The notes under the pieces are model-generated. The model was not told the DNA's origin, made no database searches, and saw nothing but the letters and a program-made list of their open reading frames with translations. The position numbers and the translations under genes were made by a program. From Halobellus inordinatus (lineage in GTDB: Archaea; Halobacteriota; Halobacteria; Halobacteriales; Haloferacaceae): a DNA stretch of 64,000 nt. The stretch spans positions 172,761 to 236,760 of the forward strand of contig NZ_JANHAV010000006.1 in the NCBI RefSeq assembly GCF_024464655.1, written 5' to 3'. Positions 36,993 through 44,883 of this stretch are shown in pieces (the stretch's first letter is position 1; every line of letters begins with the position of its first letter).

Positions 36993-38632
36993 CGCGAGAG
37001 ATAGTCGCTGTCGACCTCTTCGCCGGTGCTGGCGGCTTCAGCGAGGGCCTCAGCCAGGCGTGCGAGGACCTCGGCTACGACCTCTACGAGGCGGCGATCA
37101 ACCACTGGGAACCGGCGATCGAGACCCACGAGGCGAACCATCCCGACGCCCACCAGTACCACTCGAAGGTCGAGCAGCTACACCCGCCGGAAGTAGTGCG
37201 CCGACTGACGGGGCAAGACACGCCGGACGTCGACCTGCTCGTCGGCGGCCCGGAGTGCACGCACTTCAGCCGCGCTCGCGGCGGGAAGCCCGTCAGTGAG
37301 CAAAAGCGGATGTCGCCGTGGCATATCCTGGACTGGCTGGAGAAGCTGAACGTCGATGCGTTCGTGATCGAGAACGTGCCGGAGATTCAGGACTGGGGAC
37401 CGGTCGATGACGATGGGCAGCCAGTCCGTGACGGCTCGATCTTCGATGCGTGGGTGAACGCGCTAAACCAACTCGGCTACGCGGTCGACTGGACACAGCT
37501 CGTCGCCGCCGACTACGGCGATCCAACGACGCGCGAACGCTTCTTCATCATCGGCCGGCAGGCTGGTAGCGTCACCTTCCCCGAGCCAACCCACAGCGAC
37601 GCCGCTGACGACCTCCCAAACTACCGAACGGCCGCGGAGATCATCGACTGGTCGGATCTCGGCGGATCGATCTGGACGCGCGACCTCGACGACGGCCGAA
37701 TGACGCCGCCGAAGAACTCGACGATGCGCCGGATCGCGGAAGGACTCCGGCGGCACTGTGGCAGCGCGATCGGCCCGTTCGCGGACGTCCTCGAAACACT
37801 GGGACGCGACGAGATTCGGCGGCTGCGCGAAGAGCGTATTGTCCCCCAGCGGCACGCAGCAGCGATCGCTGACGCCGTCGACGAGCCGTTCCTGGTGCCG
37901 GCCGCGTCGCGAGCGACAGTCGCGCCGTGGATCCTGAAGCACAAGAAGAACAGCCCGTCACAGGACGTCACGGCACCACTCCACACCGTCCACGCGAACG
38001 GTAATCACTTCGCGCTCGGAACGGCGTCGACGCACCTGCTGCGGCAGCAGGATGGCGCGCACCCGATCGACATCCAGGACACGGCAGTTCCGACGATCGC
38101 GACGCGGGGCGGCCACGCGATCGCGACGACCGAGACGCTACTGATGCCGAAGAACGGGCGCAATCGCGGACTTCACAGCAATGGCCTCTACCGGCCGGAC
38201 GACCGGCCGGCACACACGATCACGGCGGACCCGCGAGCGAAGCTCGTGACGCCGGTCGTCCAACCATTCGTCGACGACTACGAAGGACCGTCGAAGGCAG
38301 TCTCACAGCCACTCGGGACTGTCACAAGCCGCGACCGATTCGCGCTCGTCGTCCCGGAGCTGTGGCCGTGGGGACTCGACGTCCGCTACCGGATGCTGCA
38401 GCCGCGGGAACTGAAGCGAGCCCAGGGATTCCCGGCAGACTACGAGATCGTCGGGACAAAGACCGACCGGACGTCCCAGATCGGCAACGCTGTCCCGGTG
38501 AATCTCGCGAAGTCGCTCTGTAAGCACGTTCTGACCGCGACAGATCCGAGTCTCGCAACGTACGGAGGGGGACTCGGAGAGGATCCAGACGCCGAGATTC
38601 CTACCTACGAGGAGGTGGCTGGTGATGACTGA
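36989..38632 (+). CDS. C5-cytosine DNA methyltransferase
   Basis: 547 aa. Motif I is VDLFAGAGGFSEGL (residues 8-21). Motif IV carries the catalytic Cys90 in GGPECTHFSRARGGKP, where most enzymes have PCQ. Motif VI is VIENV (126-130), VIII is DYGDPTTRERFFIIG, IX is LQPRELKRAQGFP and X is QIGNAVPVNLAK. The long variable region between VIII and IX would recognise the target sequence. No cognate endonuclease lies directly beside it, so it is probably an orphan that protects the element or alters its expression. ATG 36989 overlaps the previous stop. Confidence 0.92.
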   Translation: MTREIVAVDLFAGAGGFSEGLSQACEDLGYDLYEAAINHWEPAIETHEANHPDAHQYHSKVEQLHPPEVVRRLTGQDTPDVDLLVGGPECTHFSRARGGKPVSEQKRMSPWHILDWLEKLNVDAFVIENVPEIQDWGPVDDDGQPVRDGSIFDAWVNALNQLGYAVDWTQLVAADYGDPTTRERFFIIGRQAGSVTFPEPTHSDAADDLPNYRTAAEIIDWSDLGGSIWTRDLDDGRMTPPKNSTMRRIAEGLRRHCGSAIGPFADVLETLGRDEIRRLREERIVPQRHAAAIADAVDEPFLVPAASRATVAPWILKHKKNSPSQDVTAPLHTVHANGNHFALGTASTHLLRQQDGAHPIDIQDTAVPTIATRGGHAIATTETLLMPKNGRNRGLHSNGLYRPDDRPAHTITADPRAKLVTPVVQPFVDDYEGPSKAVSQPLGTVTSRDRFALVVPELWPWGLDVRYRMLQPRELKRAQGFPADYEIVGTKTDRTSQIGNAVPVNLAKSLCKHVLTATDPSLATYGGGLGEDPDAEIPTYEEVAGDD

Positions 38633-39068
38633 GCCGGCGATCGACGGCGGCCTCCTCGACGAACTGCAGCAGGAACTGGCCGATCGTGGCCGCGACGACG
38701 CGATCACGGCCGCCGAGTTGGCTGACCGCGTTGAGATTGGGGATCGAGATGGATCACCGAAGACGCGCGAAGCGATCACGGCGCTGCTCTTCGAGCGCGG
38801 CGTTCCGATCCGATCGGGCTCAGTCGGCTACTGGATCTGTCAGTCCGAAGCAGAAGCCGAAGAGTACCGCGCAGACCTGGAAGGCCGAATCGAGGGCATC
38901 GAGCAGCGGCTCGTCGCGTTCGAGACAGCGTGGCGCGAGTGGAAGCGCGACGAGATTCCGACAGCCGTTCGTGAGAAGATCGAGGCTGACCCGTTCCTGT
39001 CGATGGACGACTTCAGCGCGGACGACCTCCGCGATCGAGCAGTGGCTGACGGAGGTGAGACGGCGTGA
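38625..39068 (+). CDS. Winged-helix-like protein with coiled coil
   Basis: 147 aa. Residues about 15-75 read as a winged helix (AITAAELADRVEIGDRDG, then REAITALLFERGVPIRSG and GYWICQ), followed by a helical, probably coiled-coil stretch. It starts inside the methyltransferase end after a GGAGGTGG ribosome site and ends in ADGGETA. Confidence 0.6.
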   Translation: MTEPAIDGGLLDELQQELADRGRDDAITAAELADRVEIGDRDGSPKTREAITALLFERGVPIRSGSVGYWICQSEAEAEEYRADLEGRIEGIEQRLVAFETAWREWKRDEIPTAVREKIEADPFLSMDDFSADDLRDRAVADGGETA

Positions 39069-39811
39069 GCCGCGGCACGTTCGTCCTCGTGGGCTGCGGC
39101 GCTGCGAAGGCCGACGAGCCACGGCCGGCCGGCGAACTCTATACGTCGAACTACGCGGTGCTGAAGAACCGCTACGCAGAAGCGGCGACGGCGTGGGCCG
39201 ACGAGCACCAGTCATCGGCGTGGGCGATCCTCTCGGCAGAACACGGGATCGTGCCGCCGGCACTCGAAATCGAGCCGTACGACACGACGGTCGACGACCT
39301 CGACGACGATGCCCTCGACCGCTGGGCCGACCGCGTCCGCTCGCAACTGACGGACTGGCTCAACTGGCCGTTCCAAGCCGACAACGGCCCCCGCGACAGT
39401 CCGTGCGGACGGCTGGTCGTGCTGGCTGGCGAACGATACATCCAGCCGCTCGAAGCCCGCGACGCCTTCCGCGGCAACGTCGGCGGCGGGGCCGGCCGAT
39501 CACGGCCGGGACTCCCGTGCGTGCCAGAGTTTCCGTTCCGTGAGCACGACTTCGACGGGATCGGCGAACAGATGGCGTGGCTCAAAGAGCGCGCTGAGGA
39601 GATCGCCGGGCCGGCAGAGACTGATACGCTCGCATCGGTCGGCGGTGGCTACGAGCGAGAGAGGCCGCACTGGCGTCTCGACCGCCCACCATTCCCAGAG
39701 AGCACCGAGCAGGCGGGCCTCGATCGCTTCGAGGACGTCCCGGATCAGTATATCGCGACTGAACAGCAGCAGTTGATCGCCGCTGACGGCGGCAAGGAGG
39801 TCTCACGATGA
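39065..39811 (+). CDS. DUF6884-like protein
   Basis: 248 aa. The N-terminal pattern VGCGAAKADEPRPAGELYTS, then AWAILSAEHGIVPPALEIEPYD, matches my memory of DUF6884 proteins from phages and prokaryotes, some of which sit near deazaguanine (DNA or tRNA base modification) genes. No catalytic residues are proven. GTGA overlap at the start and ATGA at the end. It may add to the element's DNA modification set. Confidence 0.6.
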   Translation: MSRGTFVLVGCGAAKADEPRPAGELYTSNYAVLKNRYAEAATAWADEHQSSAWAILSAEHGIVPPALEIEPYDTTVDDLDDDALDRWADRVRSQLTDWLNWPFQADNGPRDSPCGRLVVLAGERYIQPLEARDAFRGNVGGGAGRSRPGLPCVPEFPFREHDFDGIGEQMAWLKERAEEIAGPAETDTLASVGGGYERERPHWRLDRPPFPESTEQAGLDRFEDVPDQYIATEQQQLIAADGGKEVSR

Positions 39812-40134
39812 CGTTCAAACACCGACTCCCGAACGCAGGGCTGCAGCCCTACGCATACGAGAAGGACCGAGCACGGAACGACGACGACGAGTTCAGCTAC
39901 AGCGACTACGAGCAGCTGCTCTCCGACGAGACGTACTGCCGACTCGCCGAACTGCGCTGGCTCGCGGCCGAACTGGAGAAAGAACTCGCGCACGACGACG
40001 TCCTGGGCGACAGCGACGTCCACGACGCGATCTTCGACGCGGTGGCGAACACGGACGCGCCGATCGCCGAAGCCGTCGACGAGTATGTGGCCGGAAAGAT
40101 GGCCGCGCATCGATCAGGGGTGTACGAAGGATGA
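39808..40134 (+). CDS. Acidic helical protein of unknown function
   Basis: 108 aa, mostly helical (YEQLLSDETYCRLAELRWLA, then AAELEKELAHDDV). No motif recognised. Joined to its neighbours by ATGA overlaps. Confidence 0.6.
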   Translation: MTFKHRLPNAGLQPYAYEKDRARNDDDEFSYSDYEQLLSDETYCRLAELRWLAAELEKELAHDDVLGDSDVHDAIFDAVANTDAPIAEAVDEYVAGKMAAHRSGVYEG

Positions 40135-40394
40135 CGACGCTGGCAGACTACGGCGGCGGCGTCAACCGCGACGAACCGGAGTGGACCGACGACGTCGCAG
40201 ACCACTCGCTGACGGGGTCGCTGATCGACTGCGGTGGCGACGAGTGCGAGCGGCTGAAACTACTGCAGTGCCCGGCGTGCGGAGCGCAGTTCGACCGGCA
40301 CTGGCGGGAAGCACAGAACGACCCGCTCGCGACGCACCTCGAAACCGTCCACGGGCCGGCCGACTTCGGACTTTCCGAGCGAGGTGAACGATGA
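40131..40394 (+). CDS. Small C2H2-like zinc-finger protein
   Basis: 87 aa. The CPACGAQFDRHW...HLETVH stretch has the Cys2-His2 order of a classic zinc finger. Other cysteines (LIDCGGDEC) may bind a second ion. ATGA coupling on both sides. Confidence 0.65.
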   Translation: MTTLADYGGGVNRDEPEWTDDVADHSLTGSLIDCGGDECERLKLLQCPACGAQFDRHWREAQNDPLATHLETVHGPADFGLSERGER

Positions 40395-40618
40395 GCCGGT
40401 CTGAACGCGTGGTCGGCGCGGCAGAGAACGTCGACCTCCGCGAAGCGGACGACGTGACGCCGTTCGATCGGGACGTCGACGACCGACGCGTCATCTCGGC
40501 GTACTGCTGTACGTGCGAGAAGTCGACGACGATTCTCGCGGAACCGGGCCGGACGCGACGCTGGGAGCACGACGAGCTGAACGCATCACACGTGGTCGAT
40601 TACTGGAGGGAAGACTGA
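40391..40618 (+). CDS. Small zinc-binding protein
   Basis: 75 aa with a CCTCEKS knuckle in the middle and acidic ends. The GAGGTG ribosome site overlaps the previous gene's end. Confidence 0.6.
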   Translation: MSRSERVVGAAENVDLREADDVTPFDRDVDDRRVISAYCCTCEKSTTILAEPGRTRRWEHDELNASHVVDYWRED

Positions 40619-40734
40619 TGAGTACGACACGATCGCGACGACCGCCGGAAAAGAAGATCATCTACTGCACCGACTGCGGCTCGATCCATCCGCTCGACGC
40701 GCAGTGCAAACCGTGGGGTGATGAAGATGTCTGA
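40618..40734 (+). CDS. Very small zinc-binding protein
   Basis: 38 aa: basic start MSTTRSRRPPEKK, then YCTDCGSIH...QC. Start overlaps the previous stop in TGATG and GGAGGG lies upstream. Too short to assign a role. Confidence 0.5.
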   Translation: MSTTRSRRPPEKKIIYCTDCGSIHPLDAQCKPWGDEDV

Positions 40735-41590
40735 AAACGAGAATGCAAGACCTAAGCGAGGTGTCGATCATCTCTCCGACAAAGAGAAGAGTCTCATCGA
40801 GGTGGGACACGGCGACGTCTGCGAGGACTGTGGTGAGTTCGTGTTCAACTGGAATGACTGCGACTGCGACGAAGGGCGGCGACAGACGACTCTCGTCACG
40901 GACGGGGGCGTCTCAAACGTCCTTTGCGGGCACGAACAGGATCCCAACGATAACGAGTACGCGACGCCGCCGGAGATTTGGCGGCCGCTCGCCCGCGCCG
41001 TCGACGGCTTCGACGTGGATCCCGCGAGCGGTGCGGAGTCCACGCCGATCGCGCCGATGCGGTTCACAAAAGAAGACGATGGCCTCTCGAAGGCGTGGCA
41101 CGGGTGGGTGTTCTGTAACCCGCCGTGGGCCACTGACGGCGACGGATCGGCGAAAGATCGATGGCTCCGGAAGGCCCGGAACGAGGCGAACCGCGACGCC
41201 GTCGACGGCGTCGTCGTGCTGCTCCCTGCCGACACGTCGGCACACTGGTTCCACGAGCATCTGCTCGCGGCTGACGCGCTCTGTTTGGTCGGTCCCGGCC
41301 GAATCCCCTTCGAGGGAGAGGACCGAAACCCGTCGTTCCAGATGGCGATCGCCGTCTACGGTGAGGTGCCGGACGCTCTCGTCGACGCGCTCGACGAACT
41401 CGGAGCGGTGATCCGTGGCCGGGAGGTCGTGGACCCTACACCACAAGCAACGCTCGTCACGGACGGCGGTGAGAGACTGGGAGACGGAGTCTCGCACTAC
41501 TGCGAGGCGATCAACGGGCGGCTACCGTACGCTGAACAGCAGTGTGCGTACTGCCGGCGGTACCTGGAGGTCAGCGATGGCGACGCGTAG
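40727..41590 (+). CDS. Dam-type N6-adenine DNA methyltransferase with flanking zinc modules
   Basis: 287 aa. The core resembles phage-type Dam (PF05869-like): EYATPPEIWRPLAR, FDVDPASG (AdoMet side) and FCNPPWATDG (catalytic NPPW, residues 131-134). An N-terminal zinc module (VCEDCGEF...CDCDEG) is joined by LVTDGGVSN and a C-terminal one (YCE...CAYCRRYLE) by LVTDGGERL. ATG 40727 suits the GGGGTGATG ribosome site; 40721 and 40718 are in-frame alternatives. It adds a second base mark to the element. Confidence 0.85.
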   Translation: MSENENARPKRGVDHLSDKEKSLIEVGHGDVCEDCGEFVFNWNDCDCDEGRRQTTLVTDGGVSNVLCGHEQDPNDNEYATPPEIWRPLARAVDGFDVDPASGAESTPIAPMRFTKEDDGLSKAWHGWVFCNPPWATDGDGSAKDRWLRKARNEANRDAVDGVVVLLPADTSAHWFHEHLLAADALCLVGPGRIPFEGEDRNPSFQMAIAVYGEVPDALVDALDELGAVIRGREVVDPTPQATLVTDGGERLGDGVSHYCEAINGRLPYAEQQCAYCRRYLEVSDGDA

Positions 41591-41798
41591 TGACGCCACG
41601 ACGACCTCGAAGCCGCCCGCGGTGGTCGATGTCGACGTGGTCGGCGATCGCGTGCTGGCGACGGTCGACCGCGGCGACGTCTCGATCGTAGTCGAGGGAC
41701 CGGCCGGCATCTCTGGCGACGAGCTCGAGGAATTGCTCAACGACGTGCCGGAGAAGATTGAGTTCGTCGCAGACCTCTTTGACGGGGGCGATCGCTGA
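41577..41798 (+). CDS. Small acidic protein of unknown function
   Basis: 73 aa, beta-rich first half (VVDVDVVGDRVLATVDRGD) and a helical end (SGDELEELLNDVPEKIEFV). Starts within the Dam gene end after GGAGGT. Confidence 0.6.
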   Translation: MATRSDATTTSKPPAVVDVDVVGDRVLATVDRGDVSIVVEGPAGISGDELEELLNDVPEKIEFVADLFDGGDR

Positions 41799-41923
41799 TG
41801 CCGTGGTGTCGAAGCTACGGGTGTCGCGAGCACGTCGAAGACGACGGCGACTACTGCCCGGACTGCACGCACCTGCTCGTCTCGCACGGCCAACTCCCGA
41901 GCGGAGGTCGGTACGATGGCTGA
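41798..41923 (+). CDS. Very small zinc-binding protein
   Basis: 41 aa with WCRSYGC and YCPDCTHLL ligands. TGATG overlap at the start. The zinc pattern and the coupled start support it despite its size. Confidence 0.55.
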   Translation: MPWCRSYGCREHVEDDGDYCPDCTHLLVSHGQLPSGGRYDG

Positions 41924-42038
41924 GTGCTGTACATCGTCGAATGCGCGGCTCGTGATCCGATCGCGAGAGAATCAGCGCACGTGGGGAAAGCTGCAGGTCT
42001 TCGAGTGCCGGACGTGCGGCCGGAGGTGGTCGGCGTGA
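41916..42038 (+). CDS. Very small zinc-ribbon-like protein
   Basis: 40 aa with an N-terminal ECC and a C-terminal FECRTCGRRW. It overlaps the previous gene by 8 bases after GGAGGTCGG, and the next gene by GTGA. Confidence 0.5.
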   Translation: MAECCTSSNARLVIRSRENQRTWGKLQVFECRTCGRRWSA

Positions 42039-42235
42039 GCAGCGTCGGGATGCGCCCATCGGAGTGCGATCGTTGCGGGCGTCAGATCCACGACCTCGAA
42101 CCGGTGACGACGATTCAGTTCAGCGGCGGTGTCGACGCACACCGAATGGTCTGTGCCGACTGCATCGAGGCAATCGTCGAGGTGTGGAACGAAGGCGACG
42201 CTGTCGAATCTTCGTCAGATCGAGGTGGCGAGTAG
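42035..42235 (+). CDS. Small zinc-ribbon protein, last gene of the early operon
   Basis: 66 aa. Zinc ligands CDRCGRQIHD and VCADCIEAI form a clear pair of knuckles. GTG start in a GTGA overlap after GGAGGTGG. Followed by the separate promoter of the recombinase. Confidence 0.65.
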   Translation: MSSVGMRPSECDRCGRQIHDLEPVTTIQFSGGVDAHRMVCADCIEAIVEVWNEGDAVESSSDRGGE

Positions 42236-42272
42236 CGGAGGGTTCTAAACAGACTGGCGGAAAGTCTGACTT

Positions 42273-42278
42273 TTTATA
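42273..42278 (+). promoter_or_regulatory. TATA box of the serine recombinase
   Basis: TTTATA lies in a run of T and A about 27 bases ahead of the GTG at 42303. This spacing decides the start codon and shows that the recombinase has its own promoter and a leaderless message. Confidence 0.65.
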
Positions 42279-42302
42279 AACTGCCCGGTGGTGGTTCTTT
42301 CT

Positions 42303-42992
42303 GTGTCTCAAACAGCCATCTACGCTCGGGTCTCCACCGAGGAACAGTCGCTCGAAGGACAACAGAAATCGGCGTGGGAGTATGCCACCGAAACGCTCGG
42401 CATCGAACCAGCGTCGATCGAGATCATCCGAGACAAATCAACCGGGACCAACACGGACCGATCCGGCTACCGCGATCTCCTCGACCGCGCAGCCGACGAC
42501 GAGTTCGAGCGCGTGATCGTTCGGGAAGTCTCACGGATCGCCCGGAATATGCGCGACCTCAACGAGACGATCGGCCAGCTCGTCGACGACCACGACGTGA
42601 CGGTCCACATCATCGACGCCGGCCTCGTGATCGGCGAGGGCGACGACGACGGCGTCTTCGACGACCGCCTCGTGCTGCAGTTCCTTGGGATCGCTGCGGA
42701 ACTGGAAGCGAAGATGACGAAACAGCGAACCATAGCCGGACTCGCAGCGGCGCAGGCAGCCGGAAAGCACACTGGCCGGCCGCCGTACGGATTCGATACT
42801 GATTCTGAGGGCTACCTCATCCCGAACGAGAACTTCTACACGGCGCTCGCAGTCATCGAGCGCATCGAAGCCGGCGAGAGCGTCCGCTCGACGGCACGAC
42901 ACGCGGATATCGCACGGTCGACAGTGCGGAACATCGTCGATCGAAAGGACGTGTACCTCAAAGAAGACCCGTCGCTGAGTACCGATGACTGA
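42303..42992 (+). CDS. Serine recombinase (resolvase/invertase family)
   Basis: 229 aa. The resolvase domain opens with AIYARVSTEEQSLEGQ, with catalytic Ser11; Arg residues follow in REVSRIARNMRDLNE. The C-terminal GESVRSTARHADIARSTVRN is a helix-turn-helix. It is a small resolvase, not a large serine integrase, so it may resolve multimers or invert DNA rather than integrate the element. The GTG at 42303 is chosen from the TATA spacing; other in-frame GTGs lie just upstream. Confidence 0.9.
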   Translation: MSQTAIYARVSTEEQSLEGQQKSAWEYATETLGIEPASIEIIRDKSTGTNTDRSGYRDLLDRAADDEFERVIVREVSRIARNMRDLNETIGQLVDDHDVTVHIIDAGLVIGEGDDDGVFDDRLVLQFLGIAAELEAKMTKQRTIAGLAAAQAAGKHTGRPPYGFDTDSEGYLIPNENFYTALAVIERIEAGESVRSTARHADIARSTVRNIVDRKDVYLKEDPSLSTDD

Positions 42993-43443
42993 GATATCAC
43001 CCCCGTTTCCGTACGTCGGAGAAAGGCTCGGAAACGAATCAAAGAACCACGTCAAACTCAAAGGGTTGGTTGTCTACTGGCTTCTCAGCCAAGGATTCAA
43101 AATTGACGATATCGAAGACGAGCATCACGTATCCAGCGATCGCGCATCAGGGAACACTGACATCTACGCTTCAACTGACGGAATCGAGGTGTTCGTGGAG
43201 TGTGAAACGAACTCGGGCGGGACGTCTCTTAGCAACGGCGGAAAGATTCCGTTCAAAAAGGGTAAAGACGTCTACGTTTTCACCTCCGACGGCATCTATA
43301 GGCCGGTAAAACGGACCTACGAGCTTGAAAAACAGAACAGGGTGCTCGAACAGACCGACGAAGAGACGATAACACGCACCCGAATCGAACTACAACGCGA
43401 ATCCGACCTTCCGAAGCCTGATTTATCTGCCTTCAAACGGTAG
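42985..43443 (+). CDS. PD-(D/E)XK-like nuclease-fold protein
   Basis: 152 aa. A helix (VKLKGLVVYWLLSQGF) is followed by the pattern GNTDIYA...VFVECET, giving Asp59 and Glu72/Glu74 as the acidic cluster and Lys near 86-93. This looks like a restriction-fold nuclease but the family is not certain. It overlaps the recombinase by 8 bases, so they are co-expressed. Base composition is more AT-rich than the operon before it. Confidence 0.55.
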   Translation: MTEISPPFPYVGERLGNESKNHVKLKGLVVYWLLSQGFKIDDIEDEHHVSSDRASGNTDIYASTDGIEVFVECETNSGGTSLSNGGKIPFKKGKDVYVFTSDGIYRPVKRTYELEKQNRVLEQTDEETITRTRIELQRESDLPKPDLSAFKR

Positions 43444-43505
43444 CTGGTGTCCGGGTCTACGGGGAGAGTCGGACGAGTTACTGGCGATTTAAGCGACCCT
43501 GTTCC

Positions 43506-44261
43506 TTACTCTAATATTGTCTGCGAGAGCAGTTTTCGGATTGGGGTATCGGAATCGTTTGAGGATGTTTTGATATCCTCTCGTGGGTATGAGGCGATTC
43601 GAAGAAGGCGATTTTCGTACTTCGGAACCAACCCGTGGGCAAAATAACCAATTGGTAAGTCGTACTCTCGGAGGATCTCGATCACTTGATCCGTATAGGT
43701 AGTTAATATATCGCGGTGATGGGCGATCATTTCTCGATCTAACTTGCCATCTGACGAGTCGAAGGCGAAAATGTCTTCGCGAATCTCGAATACGTGCCAA
43801 AGATAAACGAAGTCCAGCCCCATAGAAACGAGTGACAGCGCTTGGCCGAGTCCACTATAGTATCCACCCATCGGGTTTCCATCTGGATCAACACGCTTTG
43901 GAAGAAGTTGGTAGTCATCAATTCCCTTGTACTTTCCAAAATACTTGGCTTCAATACCTACAAACGGTGGGCGCCTTCCTTCAGAGGTGAGCTTACCACA
44001 GAGGAGATCAATATCTGGCTGAAGCGGATGACCCAACTCTCTGAGGGCTTCTTGTGGCTTAACCAGTCTACCATTTTGTGAAGCTTTCTGACTCCATAAA
44101 TTCACTTCTTGATTGACCCACACTGATGGATGGTCATCCAGAGTTGCAGAGACGGCGTCCACGATCAATTTCTCAGACGGATAATCGTCGTTTCGGGTTT
44201 CAAGACGTTGATCTGGGTCGTCACAGAATATCTTCGTCAGCACTTGCTTCGGAGATGTCAT
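43506..44261 (-). CDS. Putative PD-(D/E)XK endonuclease
   Basis: 251 aa. LQPDIDLLCGK (Asp83/Asp85) followed by FVGIEAKYFGK (Glu104, Lys106) is the nuclease core; Glu52 may add to it. Later, YYSGLGQALSLVSMGLDFVY is a helix often found in this fold. The gene is convergent with the other nuclease-like gene, and its codons are clearly AT-richer than the rest of the window, which suggests recent transfer. A defence role or a restriction enzyme partner for the two methyltransferases are options. Confidence 0.65.
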   Translation of the reverse strand: MTSPKQVLTKIFCDDPDQRLETRNDDYPSEKLIVDAVSATLDDHPSVWVNQEVNLWSQKASQNGRLVKPQEALRELGHPLQPDIDLLCGKLTSEGRRPPFVGIEAKYFGKYKGIDDYQLLPKRVDPDGNPMGGYYSGLGQALSLVSMGLDFVYLWHVFEIREDIFAFDSSDGKLDREMIAHHRDILTTYTDQVIEILREYDLPIGYFAHGLVPKYENRLLRIASYPREDIKTSSNDSDTPIRKLLSQTILE

Positions 44262-44367
44262 TCCGATAACTCCTAATCGGGAAGACTCGTTGATAATACA
44301 AAATAGATCTCATTTTCAGCCCGGGGACCAAACAGAGTCTTTCGGCCTCATAAATTGATAACGCTGC

Positions 44368-44583
44368 TCAGTCGCTCCGAAAAATCTCAGAGGCTTTTCG
44401 AACAGTCAGCGATGACTCGCCTTCTTCTCCCTCGACGAAGAGCGTCTCCTTCGGCTTGATGTCGAGCTGGCGAACAGCTTCTTTTGGGATTACGATCCGA
44501 TAGGAATCTCCGCCAGCGACTCGGACCGGTTTTTGGATGTCCTCTTCGAGCCCCTTCTTGCTGGCTCCCGTTTCGGTGCTCAT
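44368..44583 (-). CDS. AbrB/SpoVT-type DNA-binding regulator
   Basis: 71 aa swapped-hairpin AbrB domain: RVAGGDSYRIVIPKEAVRQL and DIKPKETLFVEGEEG are characteristic. ATG 44583 gives MSTETGASKKGLEEDIQKP. It reads away from the membrane-protein operon and its own upstream DNA holds a palindrome, so it probably represses itself and perhaps the operon. Confidence 0.8.
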   Translation of the reverse strand: MSTETGASKKGLEEDIQKPVRVAGGDSYRIVIPKEAVRQLDIKPKETLFVEGEEGESSLTVRKASEIFRSD

Positions 44584-44602
44584 ACTGTATAGTCTGTACT
44601 GA

Positions 44603-44628
44603 CTGTACAAAAAGAGTCATTTGTACAG
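44603..44628. promoter_or_regulatory. Palindromic operator between the AbrB gene and the membrane operon
   Basis: Perfect inverted repeat CTGTACAAA / TTTGTACAG with an 8-base spacer, plus a further CTGTACTG half-site at 44594. It covers the place expected for the leftward TATA box. Confidence 0.65.
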
Positions 44629-44730
44629 ATTGATCGGATCCGGCAAATTACGGACCATTACCCGTAAAAGACGGCCTTTTCGAGGCGACGGCCGGCCCGG
44701 TCGCTCCGGATCACCGGTCGGAGCCAGACT

Positions 44731-44883
44731 ATGACTGGAAAACGCGGGGCTTCCGCCCCGAAACCCTCCTTTTCAGACAACGAGGAGGGCCGAGACGACA
44801 GGCGAACAGATTCCGAGCAACGCGAGCGTGTCGAACCGTCTGCCACGTGGCAAGAATTCGATAACGCCGGGAGGCCGCTGTGA
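44731..44883 (+). CDS. Small polar protein, first gene of the membrane operon
   Basis: 50 aa, charged and probably disordered (SDNEEGRDDRRTDSEQRERV). Supported by the GTGA overlap with the next gene and the position behind the promoter region 44,629-44,730. Function unknown. Confidence 0.5.
   Translation: MTGKRGASAPKPSFSDNEEGRDDRRTDSEQRERVEPSATWQEFDNAGRPL

Noticed and set aside
42303..42992. Serine recombinase as the integrase of the element
   Set aside because: At 229 aa it has the size and helix-turn-helix tail of a small resolvase, not of a large serine integrase, and tRNA insertion is normally done by tyrosine integrases.
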